64,000 nucleotides of DNA from Desulfitobacterium sp050251735 (GTDB lineage Bacteria; Bacillota; Desulfitobacteriia; Desulfitobacteriales; Desulfitobacteriaceae), in assembly GCA_050251735.1 (NCBI GenBank), contig JBFWMF010000001.1:186001-250000 (forward strand), in the 5' to 3' direction. Positions 42,826 through 51,207 of this stretch are shown here, one piece after another. The translations under genes and the position numbers were made by a program. The notes under the pieces are model-generated. The model was not told the DNA's origin and ran no database searches. It saw nothing but the letters and a program-made list of their open reading frames with translations. Position 1 is the stretch's first letter; every line of letters starts with the position of its first letter.

Positions 42826-44679
42826 ATGCAAAAGTTTATATTAGGTAAGAAAAATCACATAACATGGGTCAGCGCAATTTTAATTGCCATGGCTTTTATA
42901 AGCAGATTTGCTTTTGAAAATAGTGAACTATTTATTTGGTTCTTAGCTACCGCCTCAATACTGGGAGTTGCACCTATTGCTATCCAAGCCTATCAAGCAT
43001 TAAGGGTGAAGGTCGTCAGCATTGATGTTTTGGTCACAATCGCAGTTGTCGGGGCATTTTTAATTAGGAACTTTGAAGAATCAGCTATCGTCACCTTCTT
43101 GTTCTTATTTGGAGCTTTTTTAGAACAGCGTACCTTGAATAAAACACGTTCGGCAATCAAAGAATTAACTGAGATGGCTCCGGAAAGTGCTTTAAAACAA
43201 ATGGAAAATGGCGAATTTGAAGAAGTAGAAGTAGATGAGGTAGACGTAGGGGATATATTACTGGTTAAAACGGGTGCCAAAGTTCCTGTCGATGGCACAG
43301 TGTTAAGTGGGGAAGGTCATATCAATGAAGCGAGTATTACCGGTGAATCTGTACCGGTAAGTAAAAAGAAGGATACTCAAGTCTATGCCGGAACGATTTT
43401 GGAGAATGGAACCCTGCAAATTGTCGCTGATCGTGTCGGTGAAGATACCACCTTTGGTAGGATTATTGAGTTAGTTGAAGAAGCACAGGATTCAAAATCA
43501 GAAGCGGAACGGTTCATTGATCGATTCTCCAAATATTACACTCCGGCCGTTTTAGTTCTCTCGATTATCGTAGGGTTAATTTCGCGAAATATTGAACTAG
43601 CGATTACCATATTAGTTCTGGGATGCCCAGGAGCCTTAGTTATCGGGGTGCCTGTCTCTAATGTTGCCGGCATCGGTAATGGAGCGCGGCACGGTGTTTT
43701 ACTCAAAGGTAGTGAGGTAATCAATGACTTTAGTAGGGTTGATACAGTAGTATTTGACAAAACGGGTACCCTAACCATAGGGAATCCTAAGGTAGCTGAC
43801 AAACAGATCTATGCCGAGAACGTCAATGAAGTATTAGGTTACCTTGCCAGTGTGGAAAATGAATCAGACCACCCCTTAGCTAAAGCAGTTGTAGAATATA
43901 TTGGCAATACAAAATTATATCCAGTTGAAAAGACTGATGTTGTAAAAGGTGGCGGGATTGTCGCTCAGGTTGATGGACATCGAGTTGCCGTCGGTAATGT
44001 TGCCCTCATGGAACAAGAAAGTGTCGAGCTAACTGATAAGGCTCGCATAGATATTGCCAGCTTCGAAAAGAATGGTAACTCACTTGTCCTAACAGCAGTT
44101 GATGGTGAATTAAAAGCACTCATGGGTATTCGTGACCGAATTCGTCCCGGTGTAAAAGAAGATCTGCAGAAGCTGAAAAAGCTAGGGGTTAAAAACCTAG
44201 TCGTTCTTTCCGGAGATAACCAAGGAACAGTTGATCTAGTAGCGCGTGAGCTTGGACTTACAGAAGCTCATGGGCACATGTTGCCGGAAGATAAATCAGC
44301 ATATATTGGGGAATTACAAGCAAAAGGCCGAATCGTCGCCTTCGTCGGCGATGGAGTAAACGATAGTCCTTCCCTTGCGCTGGCCCAAATCGGTATTGCT
44401 ATGGGAAGCGGTACTGATGTTGCGATTGAAACTTCTGATGTTGTCCTCATGAATTCAGACTTTAGTCGCTTGCCTCATGCCTTAGGCTTAACTAAGGCAA
44501 CAGCAAACAACATGCGCCAAAATATTATTATCGCCGTGGGAGTTGTCTTAATTCTCCTTGCCAGCCTCGTCTTCAGTGAATGGATGAACATGTCTATAGG
44601 CATGCTAGTCCACGAAGCAAGTATTTTAGTCGTAATTTTCAACGGTATGAGACTCCTTCGCTACAAACTAAGATATTAA
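42826..44679 (+). CDS. P1B-type metal-transporting ATPase with CPG motif
   Basis: The 617-residue product starts at the ATG after AAGGAGA; a longer frame overlaps the hairpin. It has eight membrane helices, the actuator motif TGES (NEASITGESVPVSKK), phosphorylation site DKTGTLT, HP (NESDHPLAKAV), and GDGVNDSPSLA. The membrane ion-binding motif is CPG (VLGCPGALVIG), not the usual CPC, and the last helix carries HEAS. There is no N-terminal HMA metal-binding domain; a separate one is encoded next (44770). Metal specificity and direction cannot be assigned. Confidence 0.88.
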   Translation: MQKFILGKKNHITWVSAILIAMAFISRFAFENSELFIWFLATASILGVAPIAIQAYQALRVKVVSIDVLVTIAVVGAFLIRNFEESAIVTFLFLFGAFLEQRTLNKTRSAIKELTEMAPESALKQMENGEFEEVEVDEVDVGDILLVKTGAKVPVDGTVLSGEGHINEASITGESVPVSKKKDTQVYAGTILENGTLQIVADRVGEDTTFGRIIELVEEAQDSKSEAERFIDRFSKYYTPAVLVLSIIVGLISRNIELAITILVLGCPGALVIGVPVSNVAGIGNGARHGVLLKGSEVINDFSRVDTVVFDKTGTLTIGNPKVADKQIYAENVNEVLGYLASVENESDHPLAKAVVEYIGNTKLYPVEKTDVVKGGGIVAQVDGHRVAVGNVALMEQESVELTDKARIDIASFEKNGNSLVLTAVDGELKALMGIRDRIRPGVKEDLQKLKKLGVKNLVVLSGDNQGTVDLVARELGLTEAHGHMLPEDKSAYIGELQAKGRIVAFVGDGVNDSPSLALAQIGIAMGSGTDVAIETSDVVLMNSDFSRLPHALGLTKATANNMRQNIIIAVGVVLILLASLVFSEWMNMSIGMLVHEASILVVIFNGMRLLRYKLRY

Positions 44680-44692
44680 AAAGAGACAAAGC

Positions 44693-44734
44693 TTGATCTA
44701 AATCAATTTATATTAACCATAACCAGTGTAAAAT
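44693..44734 (+). promoter_or_regulatory. Crp/Fnr site 3 with -10 box (class II promoter)
   Basis: TTGATCTAAATCAA (44693-44706) matches the Fnr consensus perfectly. Its centre lies 29.5 bp before TAAAAT (44729-44734), exactly the spacing of site 2. It controls the metal-binding-domain gene. Confidence 0.8.
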
Positions 44735-44769
44735 AGAGTTATAGTACAAAGCATAAGGGAGCGATGAAA

Positions 44770-45003
44770 ATGCAAAAAGCAACCATTCAATTAGGAACAT
44801 TAACTTGTCCGTCATGTCTACAGAAGATAGACAATGCCGTAAGAGCTATAGAAGGTGTAGATAAAGAAAGTGTCAATGTTTCATTTAACTCGAGCAAAGT
44901 AAAAGTGAACTTTGATGATGGAAAAATATCGGTAAAGGATATCGAAAATGCTATCGAGAAGTTAGGGTATGAAGTGAAAAAGTCACAAGTAAAAGTATTA
45001 TAA
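44770..45003 (+). CDS. Heavy-metal-associated (CopZ-like) domain protein
   Basis: The 77-residue single-domain protein begins MQKATIQLGTLTCPSC. It has a CxxC metal-binding loop (CPSC) and the ferredoxin-like HMA pattern through NAIEKLGYEV. ATG at 44770 lies 8 nt after AAGGGAG. The tail KKSQVKVL is unusual. It probably delivers metal to the neighbouring ATPase, which lacks its own HMA domain, and shares its Fnr-type control. Confidence 0.85.
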   Translation: MQKATIQLGTLTCPSCLQKIDNAVRAIEGVDKESVNVSFNSSKVKVNFDDGKISVKDIENAIEKLGYEVKKSQVKVL

Positions 45004-45019
45004 GCGATAAAGCAAAACA

Positions 45020-45070
45020 ACCGGTCCTGGTGAGTTAGAACTTACAATCTAGCCATGGGGACCGGCTTTT
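45020..45070 (+). terminator. Terminator after the metal-binding-domain gene
   Basis: CCGGTCC / GGACCGG arms (45021-45027 and 45059-45065) flank a long loop and are followed by CTTTT. Confidence 0.65.
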
Positions 45071-45184
45071 AGATTGAGGCTCTATGCTTGTTGTATACTC
45101 CGTGCTCCTTATAGGGAAAATAAAGATGAAGATGTATGAGCGTTAGAACCATGGCAGAATCCTTGGTCTGGAGGTGTATCCCTA

Positions 45185-45958
45185 ATGATCTCGCGTAAAT
45201 CAGTTATCACTTTCGGTATGGTCTCGATTCCCATCGCCATGTACACAGCTACCCAAGACAATGATATCCATTTCAATCAGCTGCATAAGGAAGACAAAAG
45301 CCGTATCCGGTACAAAAAGACCTGCGCTCATTGTGAAAAGGAAATTACAGCGAAGGACATTGTCAAAGGGTATGAGTACGATGATGGCAAGTATGTTGTG
45401 GTTACCGAAGAAGAAATCGAAAAGATCAAGACTGAAAAAGAGAAGTCTATTCATATCCTGCATTTTGCCCAATTGAACCAGATTTCCCCCGTCTATTACA
45501 ATAAAACCTATCAGGCCGCCCCTGAGCCAGGGGGTGAGAAGGCTTTCGAGCTTTTGCGAGCCGCGCTGATGAACGAACAGAAGATTGCTATTGGGAAAAC
45601 CGTCATGGGCACAAAGGATACACTTATGGCGATTATTCCCCGGGAAGAGGGGATCCTCATTGCCACGATGTTCTATGCCGAGGATATCAAAGAGCTCCAA
45701 AAACAGTATTCAAAACCGGAAGTGTCCGAGCAGGAACGAAATATGGCCAAAACCTTGATCAATGCCATGGACACTCCCTTTGACCCCACCCAATATAAGG
45801 ATGAATACCAGGAAAAGCTCCGCATGCTCATCGAGTCAAAAATCTCCGGCAAGGAGGTTGTCACTGCGGAGGCTGACAACACCGGAAAAGTCATCGACCT
45901 GATGGAAGCTCTCAGGGCCAGCGTGGATAAAGCCCAAAGAAACAAGGAATTAGCCTAG
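45185..45958 (+). CDS. ku: Bacterial Ku, DNA end-binding protein
   Basis: The 257-residue product has the Ku core: KSVITFGMVSIPIAMYTAT, KTCAHCEKEI, YYNKTYQAAPEPGGEKAFELL and KTVMGTKDTLMAIIPRE. It binds double-strand ends and recruits LigD for non-homologous end joining. GGAGGTG precedes the ATG. It lies 4 bp before ligD. Confidence 0.95.
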   Translation: MISRKSVITFGMVSIPIAMYTATQDNDIHFNQLHKEDKSRIRYKKTCAHCEKEITAKDIVKGYEYDDGKYVVVTEEEIEKIKTEKEKSIHILHFAQLNQISPVYYNKTYQAAPEPGGEKAFELLRAALMNEQKIAIGKTVMGTKDTLMAIIPREEGILIATMFYAEDIKELQKQYSKPEVSEQERNMAKTLINAMDTPFDPTQYKDEYQEKLRMLIESKISGKEVVTAEADNTGKVIDLMEALRASVDKAQRNKELA

Positions 45959-45962
45959 TTTT

Positions 45963-48410
45963 ATGACGACGCGGCTGAGGGAATACAACGAAAAAAGAAA
46001 TTTTGCCAAAACGCTGGAGCCTGAAGGGAAAATAGATTGTGATGAGCAGTTAAGATTTGTTGTCCAACACCATCTGGCTCGCAAAGATCATTATGATTTG
46101 CGCTTGGAATGGCAAGGAACTCTTTTGAGCTGGGCGGTGCCTAAGGGTCCTTCCTATAATACACATGACAAGAGGCTTGCTGTACAAGTGGAGGATCACC
46201 CTCTTGAGTACAGGAACTTTGAGGGGACGATTCCCAAGGGTGAATATGGTGGTGGAGTGGTTATGCTCTGGGATGAGGGCTTGTGGGAGCCGCGTGGCAA
46301 TGTGGAAGAAGGGCTGCGCGGGGGCAGCTTAAAGTTCGTTCTAAACGGAAGACGGTTAAAGGGGAAATGGGCCTTGGTCCGACTAAAATCGAAGGACGGA
46401 GAGACGAAGGATAACTGGCTTCTGCTGAAAGAGAAAGATGAATACACCAAAACCGAAGCGGGGATTGCCACATTTACCACCAGCATCCGGACCGATCGTT
46501 CCATGCTAGAAATCGAAGCCGGAGCCGAGGTGAGGATCATAAGGAATCCTTTTGAGAGAGCGGAGGTACAGCTGGCAAAGCTGGTAGCCAAGGTTCCTGA
46601 TGGTGAGGATTGGCTTTATGAGTTGAAGTATGACGGCTATCGGATCTTGGCGTTTGTGGAAGGCAATAGGGTTCGGCTGATGACCAGAAACGGCAATGAT
46701 TATACCGGGCGGTTTTCAGGTGTGGCCACTGCCCTTATCAATATGGCTGCCGGCAGGGCAATGATTCTCGATGGAGAAATGACCGTTACGGACCCTGAGG
46801 GCAAGACGGATTTTCAAGCTCTGCAAAACTACCTTAAGAACCCCAAGGAGCAAAGCTTAACATATATTGTCTTTGATCTGCTGGCGTTGGATGGTGAGGA
46901 TCTGCGAGGGCGTCCCCTAATCGAGCGAAAAGCTACCCTTGAAGCTTTGCTGAAGGATGCCCCCAGAAGCATCTACTATAGTCGGCATGTGATGGGTAAG
47001 GGAAAGGAGAGCTTTGCTGCTGCCTGTGAGGCAGGTATGGAGGGAATCATCGGTAAAAAGATGGATTCCTTATACAGCGCAACGAGAAACGGGGACTGGA
47101 TCAAACTGAAATGTGAGCAAAGGCAGAACTTTATCATCGGGGGATATACCCTTTCGGATAAAAAGACCAGCGGAATAAAATCGCTCCTGCTGGGGATCTA
47201 TGAAGGTGAGGATTTCATCTATTGCGGACGCGCCGGAACAGGCTTCAGTGAACGTGAAAGAAAGAAACTGGCGGAACAATTCAAAAGCTTGCAAAAGGGG
47301 GAGCCATCCTTCGCAGAAGCACCCCAGCCAAGATCGAATGAAAGAATGACTTGGCTTGAACCTGAACTGGTCGCGGAAATTAAATTTGCCGAGTGGACGG
47401 AAGATCAGCTTCTAAGGCAGGCAAGCTTTAAAGGCTTGCAGGCGGATAAGCATCCCCGGGATATCCAAAGAGAAGTCATCGTCAAGGAATTGGATACACC
47501 AATAGGGTTGGATACACCAAAAGAATGGGAGAAGCCAATGGTAACAAAAGGCAACAGCATCGACATCGCAGGGATAAAGATTACCAATCCGGATAAGGTG
47601 ATCTTTGACGAACCAGAAATCACAAAAGCGGATGTGGTCCGCTATTACGAGAAGGTAGCGGAGCGTATGTTACCCTATGTGGACCACAGAATCCTTAGTA
47701 TAGTGCGCTGTCCCAAGGGCATCTCTCAGACGTGCTTCTATAAAAAGCATCCTGGCCCGGATAGCAAAGGAATCATCACTCTTCCGGTGACCACCGGCAG
47801 TGGAGAAATAGAAGATTATTTCTATATTGAGAACAAACGAGGGCTTATTTCGGAAGCGCAGATGGGGACCCTGGAATTTCACACTTGGGGAAGTCGCATC
47901 GATGAGCTGGAAAAGCCTGATCTGATGGTTTTCGACCTCGATCCGGATGAGGGAATGGACCTAGGTAGAGTGCGTCAGGGGGTCCGGGATGTTAGAAGTA
48001 TTCTCACCGAGCTTTCTCTGAATGCCTATCTAAAGACCAGCGGCGGTAAAGGCTATCATGTGGTTGTCCCCTTGAAGCCCACCGTTTCTTGGGAGGCATT
48101 TTATAATTTTGCTCGGGGCATCGCCGAGGTCATGGAGCAAAAATGGCCCGACCGGTATACAAGCAATGTTAGAAAAGCTAAGCGAGCAGGCAAAATATTT
48201 ATCGACTGGATTCGCAACGGCAGAGGGGCTACCAGCATTGCTCCTTATTCCTTGAGAACAAGAAAGGGAGCCAAGGTGTCCATGCCTATCGCCTGGGATG
48301 AACTTGACACGATTGCCCCAGACGGTATCGATATGGCGGAGGCGCTGGCGAGGATGAGTCGTGCTGACCCTTGGCAAGATTTCTTTCAAGCTCAGCAAAA
48401 GCTGAAATGA
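45963..48410 (+). CDS. ligD: Multifunctional end-joining DNA ligase LigD (PE-LIG-POL)
   Basis: The 815-residue product has three domains. A 3'-phosphoesterase (about 25-170) has FVVQHHLARKDHYDLRLEW and GTIPKGEYGGG. An ATP-dependent ligase (about 195-500) has the adenylated lysine near residue 221 (YELKYDGYR). A C-terminal AEP-type polymerase (about 530-810) has VFDLDPDEGMDL and SGGKGYHVVVPL. The PE-LIG-POL order is that of Pseudomonas LigD, not the LIG-POL form of B. subtilis. It works with the upstream Ku in end joining, often important in spores. Confidence 0.95.
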   Translation: MTTRLREYNEKRNFAKTLEPEGKIDCDEQLRFVVQHHLARKDHYDLRLEWQGTLLSWAVPKGPSYNTHDKRLAVQVEDHPLEYRNFEGTIPKGEYGGGVVMLWDEGLWEPRGNVEEGLRGGSLKFVLNGRRLKGKWALVRLKSKDGETKDNWLLLKEKDEYTKTEAGIATFTTSIRTDRSMLEIEAGAEVRIIRNPFERAEVQLAKLVAKVPDGEDWLYELKYDGYRILAFVEGNRVRLMTRNGNDYTGRFSGVATALINMAAGRAMILDGEMTVTDPEGKTDFQALQNYLKNPKEQSLTYIVFDLLALDGEDLRGRPLIERKATLEALLKDAPRSIYYSRHVMGKGKESFAAACEAGMEGIIGKKMDSLYSATRNGDWIKLKCEQRQNFIIGGYTLSDKKTSGIKSLLLGIYEGEDFIYCGRAGTGFSERERKKLAEQFKSLQKGEPSFAEAPQPRSNERMTWLEPELVAEIKFAEWTEDQLLRQASFKGLQADKHPRDIQREVIVKELDTPIGLDTPKEWEKPMVTKGNSIDIAGIKITNPDKVIFDEPEITKADVVRYYEKVAERMLPYVDHRILSIVRCPKGISQTCFYKKHPGPDSKGIITLPVTTGSGEIEDYFYIENKRGLISEAQMGTLEFHTWGSRIDELEKPDLMVFDLDPDEGMDLGRVRQGVRDVRSILTELSLNAYLKTSGGKGYHVVVPLKPTVSWEAFYNFARGIAEVMEQKWPDRYTSNVRKAKRAGKIFIDWIRNGRGATSIAPYSLRTRKGAKVSMPIAWDELDTIAPDGIDMAEALARMSRADPWQDFFQAQQKLK

Positions 48411-48500
48411 TTCGTGTCTATTTTATCTCTCCAATCACCTGAACATGTGGTTGGAGATTGTTGTATTTTAGGGTATCCTAACCTATCACTGCTTTGCTGC

Positions 48501-48550
48501 TTGTCAGCAGAAACATCCTAAGTTATAATATTAGTACCAGGTCGTAAAAT
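48501..48550 (+). promoter_or_regulatory. fapR promoter with overlapping FapR operator
   Basis: TTGTCA (48501-48506) and TATAAT (48524-48529) have a 17-nt spacer. Immediately after, covering the expected start point, ATTAGTACCAGGTCGTAAAA (48530-48549) closely resembles the FapR box (TTAGTACC-type palindrome of B. subtilis). It implies feedback repression relieved by malonyl-CoA. Confidence 0.8.
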
Positions 48551-48568
48551 GATAAGAGTGGTGGTATT

Positions 48569-49138
48569 ATGACAAGACATCATAAACATGAACGCCATCA
48601 AGCGTTACGAGAGGAAATTGAAAATAATCCGTTTTCCACGGATGAAGAGCTCGCGAAACATTTTGGGGTAAGCGTCTCAACCATTCGCCTAGACCGGACT
48701 GAATTAAGTATTCCTGAGCTCCGGGAACGCACCCGAGCAGTTGCCCATGGAGCTTATGATACCCTTAAGTCCTTAGGTGAAGCAGAGCTTGTCGGTGAGT
48801 TACGTGAGCTGCGCGTTGGCGATTCGGGATCAACCCTGCTAAAAATTGAAGAGTCAATGGTCTTAAGCAGGGCGCGAGTGACGCGAGGACATCATTTATT
48901 TGCTCAAGCTAATTCCTTAGCCATCGCCCTTGTGAATGCGGAGATGGTCGTTACGGGAAGCGTCGATATGAAATTTTTACGCCCAGTCCGTTATGGTGAA
49001 GTGGTATTAGCAAAAGGGAAAGTATTGAGCCACAAAGACAATAAGTACCGGGTTCAAATTAAGTCTTATGTTGACCAAGAGGTGGTATTATCCGGGACTT
49101 GGGTTGTCTTTTCCATTGAAAAGCCCTTGGAAGAGTAA
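48569..49138 (+). CDS. fapR: Fatty acid biosynthesis repressor FapR
   Basis: The 189-residue product has an N-terminal DeoR-like helix-turn-helix (EELAKHFGVSVSTIRLDR) and a C-terminal hot-dog effector domain (HHLFAQANSLAIALVNAEMVVTGSVDMKFLRPV) that binds malonyl-CoA in the family. It represses lipid genes when malonyl-CoA is low. An operator lies in its own promoter, and plsX-fabH-fabK follow. Confidence 0.94.
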   Translation: MTRHHKHERHQALREEIENNPFSTDEELAKHFGVSVSTIRLDRTELSIPELRERTRAVAHGAYDTLKSLGEAELVGELRELRVGDSGSTLLKIEESMVLSRARVTRGHHLFAQANSLAIALVNAEMVVTGSVDMKFLRPVRYGEVVLAKGKVLSHKDNKYRVQIKSYVDQEVVLSGTWVVFSIEKPLEE

Positions 49139-49155
49139 GAAGGGAGAGTAGCGAA

Positions 49156-50160
49156 ATGAGAATCGCTGTGGATGCCATGGGAGGGGACCATGCCCCGGTT
49201 GAGATTGTCAAAGGCGCACTCCGTAGCGTCGAACAATTTGACATTGAAGTTATTCTTGTTGGACAGACTGATCGTATCAAGGAGTGCTTGCCACAGGGTG
49301 AATTGCCGAAAAGAATCCAGATTCAGGAGGCCACTGAGGTCGTCGAGATGGATGAGCATCCTGCTCAAGCTGTTCGCAAGAAGAAGGATTCATCTATTGT
49401 TGTAGCTACGCGCATGGTCAAGGAAGGAACGGCAGATGCCTTAGTAAGTGCGGGTAGTACCGGAGCGCAGATGGCAGCGTCCTTGCTTGGTTTAGGTCGT
49501 ATCAAAGGGATTGACCGTCCAGCCATCGTTACTGTTTTGCCTACCTTAGAGGGGGGGAAGCTCATCCTTGATGTAGGGGCGAATCCCGATGCCAAGCCCG
49601 AGCATCTTGTTCAATATGCCATGATGGGGAGTATCTATGCCGAGAGTATCCTCGGAATTAAGAACCCCAAAGTAGGGCTGCTCAATATCGGGACTGAGGA
49701 AACGAAAGGGAACGAATTGACTCTGGCTACTTACCCACTTCTTCAGAAATCTCCCTTGAATTTCATCGGAAACGTGGAAGGCCGAGCTGTTCCTTATGGA
49801 CGGGACGCGGATGTAGTGGTCTGTGATGGCTTTGTGGGCAATGTGGTCTTGAAGACCACGGAGGGATTGGCCGGGGCACTGTTTCAGTTGATTAAGGAGA
49901 AAATTACCTCCACAACGGTTCGCAAGTTGGGCGCCCTTGCTATTAAGCCGGGGTTAAAGGAAATCGCTAAGATGCTGGACTATGCTGAATACGGAGGAGC
50001 TCCTCTGCTGGGAGTAAACGGGATCAGCATTATTTCCCATGGAAGCTCCAATGAAAAAGCAATCTTTAATGCCATCCGGGTAGCCAAGGAATGTGTGGAG
50101 AGCGGCTTTATTGAGGAGATTAAGCAGGAACTTCCCCGATTTGCTTTAGCACAAGATTGA
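49156..50160 (+). CDS. plsX: Phosphate acyltransferase PlsX
   Basis: Makes acyl phosphate from acyl-ACP for phospholipid synthesis. The 334-residue product begins MRIAVDAMGGDHAPVEIV and has SAGSTGAQMAASLLGLGR, LILDVGANPDAKPEHL, GLLNIGTEETKGNE, CDGFVGNVVLKTTEG and YGGAPLLGVNG. Full length. GGGAGAG lies before the ATG. Confidence 0.96.
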   Translation: MRIAVDAMGGDHAPVEIVKGALRSVEQFDIEVILVGQTDRIKECLPQGELPKRIQIQEATEVVEMDEHPAQAVRKKKDSSIVVATRMVKEGTADALVSAGSTGAQMAASLLGLGRIKGIDRPAIVTVLPTLEGGKLILDVGANPDAKPEHLVQYAMMGSIYAESILGIKNPKVGLLNIGTEETKGNELTLATYPLLQKSPLNFIGNVEGRAVPYGRDADVVVCDGFVGNVVLKTTEGLAGALFQLIKEKITSTTVRKLGALAIKPGLKEIAKMLDYAEYGGAPLLGVNGISIISHGSSNEKAIFNAIRVAKECVESGFIEEIKQELPRFALAQD

Positions 50161-50205
50161 ATAGACAGATAGAACATAATTGCACTCGAGAAAGAAGGAT
50201 ATGTT

Positions 50206-51207
50206 ATGGCAAGTGTAGGTATCGTAGGCACCGGCTCCTATGTACCGGAAAAGGTGTTAACGAATTTTGATATAGAGAAGATGGTCGATACGAATGATGA
50301 GTGGATCGTCTCCAGAACAGGAATCAGGGAACGGCATATCGCCGATGCTGAGACACCGGTCTCAGAACTGTGCTATCAGGCTGCTTTACGAGCTTTGGAA
50401 GATGCTAACCTTGCTCCGGAGGAGCTGGATCTGATTCTTGTCGCTACCATTACGCCCGATTTTGTTTTTCCGGCCACAGCTTGTATTGTAGCCGAACGTT
50501 TAGGGGCCAAGAAGGCCGCGGGCTTCGATCTCCAAGCTGCCTGTACCGGTTTTCTCTATGGGGTTGCAACAGCATCCCAGTTTATTGCGACCGGCATCTA
50601 TAAAAATGCGTTAGTGATCGGTGGCGAAACCTTGAGCAAGCTCTTAAATTGGGAAGATCGAGGAACCTGCATTTTGTTTGGAGACGGAGCTGGGGCTGCA
50701 GTTTTACAGCAGGTCGAAGATGGCTATGGATTTTTAGGCTTCGACTTAGGTATGGATGGCTCTGGTGGTCATCTCTTGCATGTGCCGGCAGGGGGATCCA
50801 TGCATCCGACTTCCGTTGAAACCGTAGAGAAGAAGATGCACACCATTCATATGGCGGGTAGTGAAGTTTTCAAATTTGCGGTGCGTATCATGGGAGAGAC
50901 GGCATTAAAGGCTTTGGCCAAAGCAGGTTTAAATAAAGAGGATATCGATTGTCTTGTTCCTCATCAGGCCAATACACGCATTGTTGATTCAGCTGTTAAA
51001 CGCTTGGGCATTGATCCGGAGAAAGTGATAGTTAATCTTGACCGCTATGGGAATATGTCAGCCGCCTCGATTCCGGTGGCTTTAGATGAAGCATCACGCA
51101 GCGGTCGCTTAAAGTATGGCGACATCATGGTTATGGTAGGATTTGGCGGAGGATTAACCTGGGGAGCCGCAGTTGTAAAGTGGTCCAAGAGAGGAGTTAA
51201 TCAGTGA
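50206..51207 (+). CDS. fabH: 3-oxoacyl-ACP synthase III
   Basis: Starts fatty acid elongation by condensing acyl-CoA with malonyl-ACP. The 333-residue thiolase-fold product has the catalytic Cys in FDLQAACTGFLYG, His in VPHQANTRIVDS and Asn in RYGNMSAASIP. It also has NDEWIVSRTGIRERH. Its stop overlaps the fabK GTG (GTGA). Confidence 0.96.
   Translation: MASVGIVGTGSYVPEKVLTNFDIEKMVDTNDEWIVSRTGIRERHIADAETPVSELCYQAALRALEDANLAPEELDLILVATITPDFVFPATACIVAERLGAKKAAGFDLQAACTGFLYGVATASQFIATGIYKNALVIGGETLSKLLNWEDRGTCILFGDGAGAAVLQQVEDGYGFLGFDLGMDGSGGHLLHVPAGGSMHPTSVETVEKKMHTIHMAGSEVFKFAVRIMGETALKALAKAGLNKEDIDCLVPHQANTRIVDSAVKRLGIDPEKVIVNLDRYGNMSAASIPVALDEASRSGRLKYGDIMVMVGFGGGLTWGAAVVKWSKRGVNQ

Noticed and set aside
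45080..45184. Sigma-G promoter for ku-ligD
   Set aside because: I looked for a forespore-type -35/-10 pair and found no convincing match.
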